Assembly: GCA_902812365.1 (NCBI GenBank)
Contig: CADDZC010000008.1
Span: 1-64,000, forward strand
Direction of reading: 5' to 3'
DNA from: Acidobacteriota bacterium
GTDB lineage: Bacteria; Acidobacteriota; Terriglobia; UBA7540
Length of the DNA: 64,000 nt
Positions 18,171 through 26,704 of the stretch are shown here, piece by piece. How positions within the stretch are numbered: the stretch's first letter is position 1; the number at the start of each line of letters is the position of its first letter. The notes under the pieces were generated by a model that was not told where the DNA came from, made no database searches, and saw only the letters and a program-made list of their open reading frames with translations. A program made the position numbers and the translations under genes.

Positions 18171-20717
18171 ATGCGGACGAGAAGGTTTAGTGTGGTCGCA
18201 GCCGAGATCATTCTGCTTTTGCTCCTCGCGGCGTGCGGCGCCGGCGAGGGTCCAACCGCCAACACGGATACCCCGCCCGCCGGAACCGGCGAGAATTCGG
18301 GCACGGGCTCAGCCGCCCCGCCACCGGCGCAGCCGCCCGGGGTAAACATTGACCAGTATGGAGGATCCGCGCTTTTGACCTGCACCGCCACCGGCTGGTT
18401 CCACCCGGAAAAGATTAGAAACCGCTGGTGGTTCTGCGACCCCGGCGGCAACGTGTTTTTCGCTGTCGCGGTCGGAGGGATCGATGCGGCCGAGCCGGCT
18501 ACCAATGACATGGGAACCAGCTACGCTGCCGTGATGAATGCTAAATATCCCAACCCGGGGGCAAGTTGGGGACCGCAGCAGAACCGTCGATTGCTTTCAT
18601 GGGGCTTTAACTCGATCGGCGAAGACGCCGTGGGCGAGGTATCTCCGCTTCAAATCTGCAACACGTGTCCCGGCTGGCCAGGGGGAGAGCAACCGGTAAA
18701 AATGCCCATTATGGTCGAGATCAGACCCGGGGTTTATGCGGCCTCGAATCTGCACAACTACGGTTCGGGTTATATGAAAGACCTGATCTATGGAGTGAAC
18801 GGGCATTACAATGCCTACCGCTCGCCGCTGGGAGATTTCTTCGATCCGACCTTTGGCCAGTGGGTGGCCGGCGAGCTGCAAAATGACCCGGTGCTGAGTC
18901 CTTATTTAAATTCCCCCTGGACGCTCGGGATTTTCTTCGACGATTCGGACCAGTTAATGGGTTTTGGAGGGGGGCCGGACTTTCCAACCTATCCGCCAGG
19001 TTATAACACCGTGGACCTCGCTTACATGCTTCTAATCGCATCGCCCGTTCAGACTTTTAACCCAAATCCAGAAGGCGGTCTCCCCGCGGTGATTTATGCG
19101 GACTCGAAGGTCTACTCCAAGACGGCCGGCGCTTCCCCGCCCGCCGTCTGCTCCATCTCAAGCCCGTGCACGCTACGTGACTACCTTTACAAAAAGTATA
19201 ACGGCAGCATTGGGGCCTTAAATGCCGCCTGGGGATCCAATTACACAACCTTCGATTCCGCTGGCCAGCCAGTTTCTGGCGAGTTGATTGGCGTCGGCGA
19301 CGGCAAGACGAACCTTTTCACTCATACGCTAGCCCGAACGCCGGTTTCGCCCGAATCGGTGTTGATCAGGGCGGGAGGAACGGCCATCGCCGGAGATTGC
19401 CCCTGGTTTGCCGGGGCCTGCCCGGCAGGACTGGCGGCCAATTCCGGAGCGATTGAGGGGGTAAGCGGCTCGCCGATAGCAACGGGAGACCGGCCCTACC
19501 TAGGCGCACTGACTCAACAGAATTGCGGCTGCTCGTTACCCTCTCAGTTGACTGATGTCGTCGTCGTCTATCACACGAACCCGGGTTTCTATTCGCAGCC
19601 CAGCAATGAACAAGGCATCGACCAAGTGGCAGGCCAAGTTATTGTCGTCCCGTCCCCTCAGCCGGACGCCCATGCCACCGGATATGACGTCTACGCCGCT
19701 TCCGAGCCGAATAGCCTGGGCTGGACCAATTTTCCTCCGCTCCGGCTGCAAGCTTCCAACGTACCCTTTGGTACGAATTGGGTCGAGCCGGCCGCGGGGT
19801 TGATCACCGAGGGTCCGATTGTTCCTCCGCCGCCCAGCTCCATCAATTACCAAGCCGGACAAATCTCCGTGGCCTTCACCACTCCGCCGGCGCCCGGAAC
19901 CCCCATCACCGTCAACTACACCGCCAACGGCTGGATGTACGGCAGCGGACTGATGGACGAGGATGGCCGGCACACGCAATGGTTGGGGACAAACTTTAAG
20001 TGTCTCCAAGCTGCGGCCGTATGCGACGGCAAAGGTTACCCGGCGCCCGATGCCCGCCCCGCCGTGGGCGCCGACCTGGATGCCTGGATCTCTCAGTTTT
20101 CGGCCGAGTATTTTTCCACCATCCACGCGGCCATGAAAAAGTACGCGCCCCATGTCTCTTATCTCGGCCTGGATACCATCGGCGCCTGGGCCGCTCCCGC
20201 CCGCAAAGAAATTCTGGAGGGCGCGGCTCCTTACGTGGATGCCGTTTTTACTCAATGGTACGCGTTCGCCCCCAACAGCCAGCAGGAGCTGGATTATATG
20301 GAACAGTATCTCGGGGATAAGCCGCTTATGAACTTTCTAACTATGGCGGCGAATCCGGATTCCTGCCTGTGGCGACATCCCAACCCGCCTGCCCAGTTTG
20401 CCACTCAGCAGGCCCGCGGCCAGGCGTATGCCAGCACCATGAGCGGAATGCTGACCCAGATGCACGTCTCTTCAACCGGGACTTATCCCTGGATCGGATC
20501 CGTCTGGTGGGCTCTGGTCGATTCCTGGGGCGAGAAGGCGGATTGGGGACTGATCTCCCTCGAGGACAATCCGTATGATGGCGTGTGCGACAAAACCGCC
20601 AAGACGGTCGACCAATGGGGCTATCCCTGTGGCGGCGAGGAGAAAAACTACGGGGACGTCATCACCCCCGTTAAGCAGGCCAATAAAATCTGGCTGAACG
20701 TGCTGACCCCACAGTAG
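18171..20717 (+). CDS. Lipoprotein, glycoside-hydrolase-like paralog of 13696-16950
   Basis: Protein of 848 residues. The ATG at 18171 gives a clean lipoprotein signal (VVAAEIILLLLLAACG) with lipobox LAAC followed by a Gly/Pro/Ser linker. The catalytic-type region starts with RNRWWFCDPGGNVFFAVAVGG, then WGFNSIGEDAVGE, TLGIFFDDSDQL (257-260 DDSD) and LNAAWGSNYTTFDS near 351, like agarase/GH50-type barrels. A beta-rich insert spans about 362-590, then LMDEDG, YLGLDTIGAW, and a C-terminal WWALVDSW with ADWGLISLEDNPYDG. The late strand reads DKPLMNFLTM, with Phe722 where the paralog has Glu935. It may be inactive or use other residues. It would sit on the outer membrane or periplasmic face. Family placement is from motif memory. 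Confidence 0.7.
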   Translation: MRTRRFSVVAAEIILLLLLAACGAGEGPTANTDTPPAGTGENSGTGSAAPPPAQPPGVNIDQYGGSALLTCTATGWFHPEKIRNRWWFCDPGGNVFFAVAVGGIDAAEPATNDMGTSYAAVMNAKYPNPGASWGPQQNRRLLSWGFNSIGEDAVGEVSPLQICNTCPGWPGGEQPVKMPIMVEIRPGVYAASNLHNYGSGYMKDLIYGVNGHYNAYRSPLGDFFDPTFGQWVAGELQNDPVLSPYLNSPWTLGIFFDDSDQLMGFGGGPDFPTYPPGYNTVDLAYMLLIASPVQTFNPNPEGGLPAVIYADSKVYSKTAGASPPAVCSISSPCTLRDYLYKKYNGSIGALNAAWGSNYTTFDSAGQPVSGELIGVGDGKTNLFTHTLARTPVSPESVLIRAGGTAIAGDCPWFAGACPAGLAANSGAIEGVSGSPIATGDRPYLGALTQQNCGCSLPSQLTDVVVVYHTNPGFYSQPSNEQGIDQVAGQVIVVPSPQPDAHATGYDVYAASEPNSLGWTNFPPLRLQASNVPFGTNWVEPAAGLITEGPIVPPPPSSINYQAGQISVAFTTPPAPGTPITVNYTANGWMYGSGLMDEDGRHTQWLGTNFKCLQAAAVCDGKGYPAPDARPAVGADLDAWISQFSAEYFSTIHAAMKKYAPHVSYLGLDTIGAWAAPARKEILEGAAPYVDAVFTQWYAFAPNSQQELDYMEQYLGDKPLMNFLTMAANPDSCLWRHPNPPAQFATQQARGQAYASTMSGMLTQMHVSSTGTYPWIGSVWWALVDSWGEKADWGLISLEDNPYDGVCDKTAKTVDQWGYPCGGEEKNYGDVITPVKQANKIWLNVLTPQ

Positions 20718-20736
20718 CCTGTTGAACCGTCACCAG

Positions 20737-20813
20737 GGGCAAAGTCTCGTTGCCCGGAAGAAGGTATCAGGTGCGCCATGCCCCGGGGCATGGCGCACCT
20801 GCGCGGCAACGAG
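20737..20813. terminator. Nested palindromes between convergent genes
   Basis: Contains a perfect 34-base palindrome (20768-20801, 17-base arms beginning CAGGTGCGCC, no loop) framed by CTCGTTGCC (20746-20754) and GGCAACGAG (20805-20813). To its left is GGGCAA-7-TTGCCC (20737-20755), a member of the inverted-repeat class seen in other gaps of this locus. It lies between the convergent lipoprotein and FkbM genes, which fits a bidirectional transcription stop. It has no T-run. Confidence 0.65.
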
Positions 20814-20823
20814 GGGGAATGGC

Positions 20824-21678
20824 TCACTCGAATGGAAGCGCCACCAAATTGAAGAACTCGTATCGAGCCACCTCAGAGAGGTCGCTCAGAGGATGGATTC
20901 CCCTCCACCCGAAACGGTAGAGACGGTATCCGAACCCTTTAACGCGCTCCACGAGACTTTGGGGGGTCGAACCGAACTGGGCCAGGGCGCAGGCGTTGAC
21001 CTCGAACAGAATGGACGGTTGGAAGCGCGTGATGGTCTTGGTGGCCCCGTCGAGAAAACGTTCTTCGGCGCCTTCGACATCGATTTTGATGAAGTCCAAA
21101 CGCGCCAGACCGTGTTCGCCGACGAAAGTGTCGAAGGTTGTAAGCTCGGTGAGCTCATTGCCGGGCTCCGAGACTCCGAGCCGGGTCTTGCCGGTGTTGC
21201 CAGTGGGTCCCCAGACCAAGGAGACGGCACCACAGGTTTCTCCCAGGGCGACTCTGTAGGTATAGACATTGCCGGCTGCATTCAGTGCGATGTTCTCCTC
21301 GAGCGCCTGGTAGGCGGGGGTGGCGGGCTCGAAGGCATAGACGGCGCCTCGAGGCCCAACGAGCCGCGAGAGCAACAGCGTGAAATAGCCGATATTCGCC
21401 CCCACGTCCGCCGCTACCCAGTCGGGCTTAACACGGCGTTTCAAAAACTTCGTTTCCGCCGTTTCATAGTGGAGGTAGTAAAGATGCCGCCCGATATGGT
21501 CCTTGCGGTCCAATTGATACCAGATTCCGTCGCGCTTCACGATCGAAGGATCATTCCACGCCCCCTGTGTCCAGGGCCAAATCTTTTCGAACACGCGCCA
21601 ACTCCCAGGATGCGGGGGAAGTAACCTTCCATAGGCGAGAAGCAGTGTGTGCCAGAACCTTGCCGAAATGTTAGCCAT
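20824..21678 (-). CDS. FkbM-family methyltransferase
   Basis: SAM-dependent methyltransferase of 284 residues that would O-methylate a sugar of the polysaccharide. The SAM site is VAADVGANIGYFTLLLSRLV, followed by AVYAFEPATPAYQALEENI; the FkbM signature LDFIKIDVEGAEERFLDG is intact. The ATG at 21678 overlaps the end of the upstream glycosyltransferase gene by eight bases and has GGCAGGG upstream; the longer frame adds no family sequence. It is the last gene of a minus-strand run. Confidence 0.9.
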   Translation of the reverse strand: MANISARFWHTLLLAYGRLLPPHPGSWRVFEKIWPWTQGAWNDPSIVKRDGIWYQLDRKDHIGRHLYYLHYETAETKFLKRRVKPDWVAADVGANIGYFTLLLSRLVGPRGAVYAFEPATPAYQALEENIALNAAGNVYTYRVALGETCGAVSLVWGPTGNTGKTRLGVSEPGNELTELTTFDTFVGEHGLARLDFIKIDVEGAEERFLDGATKTITRFQPSILFEVNACALAQFGSTPQSLVERVKGFGYRLYRFGWRGIHPLSDLSEVARYEFFNLVALPFE

Positions 21679-22750
21679 TGCCCTGCCTTGCGTTTCGGAC
21701 GCACTCCTCCGCCAAGCGGAGCACGCTTTCAATGAAAATTTCCGGTGTGAACCTGCGCGCCGCCAGTGCCGCCCTTTGCCCCACCAGCCTTGCTAAAGCT
21801 CGGTCTTCCATGAGCAGACGGATGACCCTGGCCAGTTCGGCAGGGTTCCCCGGCTCGACCAAGTATCCCGTAATCCCATGCTCGATGTAATCCTTCGCCG
21901 ATCGATCTTCGGCGACAATGACGGGCTTGCCCAGGGTCATGGCGTTGATCCAGGTCTGCTCTCCCCCGGGATGGATCATACCACCCAGCATGGGCACAAC
22001 CACCAGCGCGGCCCCCGCCATCAGGCGGAAAAAATCGTCCTGACGCACGGTCACAATTTCCACGTTTTCTGGGATCTCAATTCCCTGGAAGTGATCACGG
22101 CGAAGCGCGGCGATGACTATGCGGTAGGGCAAGCCACGCGCCGCCTCGACCAGCGTGCGGTAATCTCGCCGGGTGTCTCCGCCGGCGAAGACGTAGTCGC
22201 CTTCCTCCGGCTGGCAGGAAAACTCGTAAAGCGTGGAGTGGTAGGGCACGAACACGAATTTGGAAGCGGGGAGGCGAAGTTCGCTTGCCCATGCCGGGAT
22301 CTCATCACGGCCTTGGACAAGAGCGCGGTTCGGACCCAGTAAAGCCAAGCGCAGGCCTGCCCGCCGGAACCATCGCTCAATCGGGCTGCCGCTCACTTTA
22401 CCGAGCCAGTCGATGTAGAGAAGGGGAACCCTCTTCCGCCGCCGCACCAGTTGCAGCACCGCGAAAATCCTGGTCATACGGTCGCTCCCCGACACCACCA
22501 CGTCGTAACTTCGGCTGGCGCGGAAGAGCCTCCATGCCCACTTCAGGTCATCGCGGACGGACCGGCCTTCGGGCGCTCCCCATGTCCGGGCAACTTCCTC
22601 CCGCCATCCGGGCAGCAGCTCGACCCGGCTGATCCACATCCGATGATCGTGCTTAGGGTAAGTCGTCAGTATGCGGCAAGAAGACGTGTCCCAACCGCCG
22701 CTGGTCTGAACGGACGCTGTGCATTCTTTCGCCGTCATGAAAATCCTCAC
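21671..22750 (-). CDS. Glycosyltransferase (GT-B, group 1)
   Basis: Protein of 359 residues with a typical C-terminal GT-B domain: FVFVPYHSTLYEF, YVFAGGDTRRDYRTLVEAA, and EQTWINAMTLGKPVIVAED followed by GYLVEPGNPAELARVI. The N-terminal domain is less conserved. The start is GTG at 22750 in a GTGA overlap with the flippase stop, a sign of translational coupling; an ATG at 22738 is the alternative. It would add a sugar on the cytoplasmic face of the inner membrane. Confidence 0.85.
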   Translation of the reverse strand: MRIFMTAKECTASVQTSGGWDTSSCRILTTYPKHDHRMWISRVELLPGWREEVARTWGAPEGRSVRDDLKWAWRLFRASRSYDVVVSGSDRMTRIFAVLQLVRRRKRVPLLYIDWLGKVSGSPIERWFRRAGLRLALLGPNRALVQGRDEIPAWASELRLPASKFVFVPYHSTLYEFSCQPEEGDYVFAGGDTRRDYRTLVEAARGLPYRIVIAALRRDHFQGIEIPENVEIVTVRQDDFFRLMAGAALVVVPMLGGMIHPGGEQTWINAMTLGKPVIVAEDRSAKDYIEHGITGYLVEPGNPAELARVIRLLMEDRALARLVGQRAALAARRFTPEIFIESVLRLAEECVRNARQGNG

Positions 22751-24279
22751 ACGCCTTCCGAGCCTTCAACCCGCGGCGGGAGCGGCACGAGACAATGCAG
22801 CAATTCCTTGCATTCGGCGTAACGGTAACCTGCAAGTACTAAGAAAAGCAGCCAAGCGGCGCCGCAGGCCGGGATCGCCGCCAGGAGCCAGCGGGATTCC
22901 CAGTGAGCCGCCAGAACCGCTGCCAAGCCGGCCAAGCCCGCGAACCAGGCGTAGTCCTTCAGGGCAGAAAACTTGATACCCGTGTTGTATCGGGCGGCGA
23001 CCAAATAAGCCGCATTGGCCGCAAACTGCGAAACCGCAAAGGCCAAGGTGGCGCCGAGCAGGCGCCAGTGCGGCCACAGCATGAAAAACATGAAAACGAA
23101 GAGGCCGGTCTGGGCCAGTGTCACCCATACGGCCCGCTGTTGTTTGCCCACGCTGGTGAGCAGGGTGGCACCGAGCGAGCCGGGAACCGACAAGCCCGAG
23201 AATAAGAGGATGATGATGACCAGATGATCCAGGAAAATATATCTTGGCCCGAGCAGCATGACGAGCGGCTTGACCAGAAACATCAAGGCGCAGGTGCCCG
23301 CCATATAGACGGCGAAGATCAGGCGCAGGTGCACCGAGAACACTTGCGAGGCCGCTTGGGGTCCTTCCGAAGCCAGCACGTTGGTCAGGGCCGGCAGCAG
23401 GGTGCCGACAAAGTACTGGTTCGCCTTCCACAGCACATCTCCCATCTGGGTGATGGCGACGTATTGGCCGAGCGCCACCAAGCCGCCGAAATTCAAGATG
23501 AGGATATAATCCAGTCGGCCGGCGATCGCCGTGAGGGCACTGATTTCCTGCAGGGCCAGACTGTACCGCCAGAAATTGCGCGGCAGGAAAAAGCGGAGTG
23601 AGCCGAGTTGGCTGCGCCAGTCTTGCAGCCGCGCCAGCCGCCGCATGCCGAGCGCAAAGCTGGCTCCGGCCAAAGCGAAAAAGACGCCCCACACCAGCCC
23701 GGTATAGTGGACTCGGAGGGCAGAACGAAAGAAGAAGTAGAGCGCCGCATAGATGAGAAACGAGCCCACCGTCATGACCCGCATGAGCAGTTGCGCCCAG
23801 CCCATCTCGAGCTCGGCTTTGAGCGCGGCGCTGGCAAGGGAGAACAAAATATAGACCGGCGATAAATAGAGGAAAACCAGAAGCGGGCCCTCGCGCGTCC
23901 CAAACAGATATGTCAGCGACGACGGCCACAGGCTGGCCGCTGCGAGCCAGGGCACCAAGGCCAAAAGAATGACCAGCAGGTACGAAGCGAGAAAGGAAAG
24001 CCGCTTGTCGCCGGACAATTCGGGAATGAACTTGATGACGACGGCATCTCCACCCCAATAAAAAAGGCAGATGACGATGACCCGGTACACCATGAGCAGG
24101 CCGTAGGTTCCGACCACCTCGGGTCCGACGCGCGCCAGCAGAATGGTGGTTCCGTAACTGAACGGAACCGCCAGGACGGCGAGCCACAGGGTCCAGCGCA
24201 TTCCGGAAAGAATGCGGGCACGGAGCTCGCCGGGAACGGTGTGCATCAGTCCAGCTTCGGTTGTGACGGGCGGGGCCAT
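22747..24279 (-). CDS. Wzx-type oligosaccharide flippase
   Basis: Polytopic membrane protein of about 510 residues with 12-14 hydrophobic segments, matching the polysaccharide biosynthesis (MOP/Wzx) family that flips undecaprenyl-linked repeat units across the inner membrane. It begins with LWLAVLAVPFSYGTTILLARVGPEVVG and has a charged cytoplasmic loop around RLARLQDWRSQ. The ATG at 24279 is preferred to the TTG at 24288; the ATG at 24246 is also possible. It overlaps the following glycosyltransferase gene. It is the only flippase in the window, although two ligase/polymerase genes are present. Confidence 0.9.
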   Translation of the reverse strand: MAPPVTTEAGLMHTVPGELRARILSGMRWTLWLAVLAVPFSYGTTILLARVGPEVVGTYGLLMVYRVIVICLFYWGGDAVVIKFIPELSGDKRLSFLASYLLVILLALVPWLAAASLWPSSLTYLFGTREGPLLVFLYLSPVYILFSLASAALKAELEMGWAQLLMRVMTVGSFLIYAALYFFFRSALRVHYTGLVWGVFFALAGASFALGMRRLARLQDWRSQLGSLRFFLPRNFWRYSLALQEISALTAIAGRLDYILILNFGGLVALGQYVAITQMGDVLWKANQYFVGTLLPALTNVLASEGPQAASQVFSVHLRLIFAVYMAGTCALMFLVKPLVMLLGPRYIFLDHLVIIILLFSGLSVPGSLGATLLTSVGKQQRAVWVTLAQTGLFVFMFFMLWPHWRLLGATLAFAVSQFAANAAYLVAARYNTGIKFSALKDYAWFAGLAGLAAVLAAHWESRWLLAAIPACGAAWLLFLVLAGYRYAECKELLHCLVPLPPRVEGSEGV

Positions 24280-24402
24280 GGTGCGCAATTTAGTCAGTCT
24301 CCCTCGGGTACGGGTGGAGCGGCAGAGCCGGCGACTTTAGATCGGCATCCATTCGCTATCCTTGACGTGCGCATGGGCGGCAGAAACCCTCTGCGCCATC
24401 CT

Positions 24403-25356
24403 TCAGCATCCCGCCAATGTCTCCCGGGCGTCCCTGGCACCGGTGAGGAAAGCGCGCCAAGGCTCGAGCGAGCGCCTGCGCAGCGCACTGGCAGAAGCAA
24501 GAAGCGCACAGCCGGCCTTCAGCCAGAGAAAGCACAAGCGGTTTTTGAATCCATGGTTCCAATGCCGACCGTAAAGGTAGAATGCGCCGCGGGAAAGGCG
24601 CGCCAGGAAGTGACGCTGCTCGCGGCCGATCGCACTGTGCTTGTGGACCAGCCTGGCCCGGGGCGCCATGAAGAACTGCGCCCGGGGGCCCAGACTCAGA
24701 CAGAAATCGACATCCTCACCCTCCGAGACGCCGCGCAGGTGGTCGTTAAACCGAAGTTGCTGGATTGCCTCGGCGCGGAAGCTCATCAAGCCTCCGCCCA
24801 ACCTGGAGACCCGCAGGGGCTCATGGTCGCGCAGCTCTTCTACCCGCCAATAAACGGCCTGGCGATCGTCGCGGAACGGGCCGCGCATAAAAATTGATCG
24901 CCACAGGCGGAATTCAAGGGGGGGCTTCGAGTAGTTCGTGACGACGCCGGAGACGCCGGTGGCTTCGGGGCGGCGCGTATAGGCGGCCAGAATTTCCTCC
25001 ACAAATCTGGGCTCCAAGATCACATCGTCGTCCAGAAACAACCAGATGCCATCCTCCAGCAGGTCCATGGCCCGGTTACGCGCCTCCGCCAATCCGGAAA
25101 TGTGCGGGTCATGAACGTAAGTCAAGCGGGGTTTTTCACCAATGCGCGGCGGAGCTTCGGCATAAATCTGCCCGATTAAGTCTTTGGATTCGCTCCCCGG
25201 GCTCTGATCCACAATGACCAGAGTCGCCGGAACAACCGTCTGCCTCAACACGCTCTCCACCGCAGCGGCAAGGTCTCGCGGCCGGTCGCGGGTGGGGATC
25301 ACTACCGCAACCTCCGGTGCCTTACCCGATGGAACGCTTTGGGAGCCCGTGCTCAA
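24403..25356 (-). CDS. Glycosyltransferase family 2
   Basis: GT-A enzyme of 317 residues. VAVVIPTRDRPRDLAAAVES is the nucleotide-sugar fold start, LFLDDDVILEP carries the DxD metal site, and SEGEDVDFCLSLG is the acceptor-side ED motif. The start appears to be TTG at 25356 in a TTGA overlap with the stop of the ligase gene, preceded by a purine-rich GGGGGAAGAGG. It would add one sugar to the repeat unit. The C-terminal 70 residues are Arg/Ala-rich with a hydrophobic stretch. Confidence 0.87.
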   Translation of the reverse strand: MSTGSQSVPSGKAPEVAVVIPTRDRPRDLAAAVESVLRQTVVPATLVIVDQSPGSESKDLIGQIYAEAPPRIGEKPRLTYVHDPHISGLAEARNRAMDLLEDGIWLFLDDDVILEPRFVEEILAAYTRRPEATGVSGVVTNYSKPPLEFRLWRSIFMRGPFRDDRQAVYWRVEELRDHEPLRVSRLGGGLMSFRAEAIQQLRFNDHLRGVSEGEDVDFCLSLGPRAQFFMAPRARLVHKHSAIGREQRHFLARLSRGAFYLYGRHWNHGFKNRLCFLWLKAGCALLASASALRRRSLEPWRAFLTGARDARETLAGC

Positions 25357-26591
25357 GCCTCTTCCCCCACGCCCGCCGGTGCGGGCGAACGTTCAACGAT
25401 CCACGTTCGGTCTTCCATGCGGCCAACTGGCCGCACCAGGCCGGGCAGGCGGATCGAAAGAAAAACTACCGCCCACAGAAGTTTTTGGTATTCCGCCGAA
25501 AGAAAAAATGCGCCGGACAGAAAGCCGAGCATGCCGGCTTCAAGCGAAAGAGCTGAAAGGTACAGACGCGAGGGCGATCCGAGGCTGCGCGTCCGATTTC
25601 GAACCCTCCTGAAAGAGCGGAACGTGCAAACTATGATCGCGGTAAAAAGCACCAGGCCGGCCGGACCCAGTTCCGCCAGGTACTCGATATAAGTATTGTG
25701 GGCCAGCGAAGCGTAGTTGGCGCCGGCACTTACGTAAAGGGGCATCAAGGGCTTGAAATTGCCGAGCCCCACGCCAAAAAGCGGATGAGTTTTAAACATC
25801 TTCAATCCAGCTTCCCATGCCCAAAGGCGGGTTTGCTCGGTATCCGTGCCCCGGGGATGCAAAAACCTCTGTACGGGCGACATGGGCAGCCAGATCAGGA
25901 ACGGAACAGAGAGCACGCTGAGCAGAATAAAGTTGCGAACCCGGTGCCGCAGATGGCCAATCAAGTAGCAGAATGAGACCGCCACAGCGATGAATCCGCC
26001 TCTCGACCCGGTGAAGATGACGGCCGGAAGCGAGATCAGCAGGCAGCCCGAGTAAAATATTTTTTCCCACCGTTTTCTCGAGTGAAAGATCATGAGAAAA
26101 ACGAAAGGGAGGATGAGGGCGGCCGAGGTGCTGAAATAGTCGCCATCTGTGACGTTGTTGCCGGCACGGTAATAGAGATTAAAGCCGCTATGGCGCCAGT
26201 CGCGGATGATGTCCACCGAGCCATAAGCCATCCCCGCGGCCATCGAAAACAGCATCCAGGTCAGTCGCTTTTGCGACCGTACGAGCGCTACGGTGACAAA
26301 GAAGAACACAACAAAATCCACGTACACGAGAAGCAAGCTGCCCGGAAAAAAAGGGGCGAGACCTCGGCTGAAGAACGAAACCGAGGCCAGCACCACCAAG
26401 GCCACAAAAAAGCGGGCCTGCCACGTGCGAAAGTAGGCTGGGAGGCACCCGTGTCTCCCAAGATCAAAGATTGCATATATCACACAGAGCCCGCCCAAAA
26501 TCTTAAAAGACCCGGTGTTACCAAGCAACCGCCCAATAATCGGCGGGTTTTCAAAAGGTGCGATCGCGATGAGGAGGTAATACAAAATCAT
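25353..26591 (-). CDS. O-antigen ligase/polymerase family membrane protein
   Basis: Polytopic inner-membrane protein of 412 residues. LWAWEAGLKMFKTHPLFGVGLGNFKPL and AHNTYIEYLAELGPAGLVLF are the conserved Wzy_C loop and the helix that follows; the His in AHNTYIEYLAE is the family hallmark. The ATG at 26591 was taken because the first hydrophobic helix starts directly after it; the longer frame opens with GTG at 26657. It overlaps the GT2 gene by four bases. It is the better ligase/polymerase candidate of the two in the locus because the family residues are clearer. Confidence 0.88.
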   Translation of the reverse strand: MILYYLLIAIAPFENPPIIGRLLGNTGSFKILGGLCVIYAIFDLGRHGCLPAYFRTWQARFFVALVVLASVSFFSRGLAPFFPGSLLLVYVDFVVFFFVTVALVRSQKRLTWMLFSMAAGMAYGSVDIIRDWRHSGFNLYYRAGNNVTDGDYFSTSAALILPFVFLMIFHSRKRWEKIFYSGCLLISLPAVIFTGSRGGFIAVAVSFCYLIGHLRHRVRNFILLSVLSVPFLIWLPMSPVQRFLHPRGTDTEQTRLWAWEAGLKMFKTHPLFGVGLGNFKPLMPLYVSAGANYASLAHNTYIEYLAELGPAGLVLFTAIIVCTFRSFRRVRNRTRSLGSPSRLYLSALSLEAGMLGFLSGAFFLSAEYQKLLWAVVFLSIRLPGLVRPVGRMEDRTWIVERSPAPAGVGEEA

Positions 26592-26704
26592 GTTGTCAAA
26601 GGCGCCTTCTCGTTGCAAGCTCGGAGGAGACACTTTCGTCCTCACGGAACTGCCCACCCTTGGATTCGGTCAACCCAGCTAGCCCATTCAAGGTATGCAA
26701 TTGT

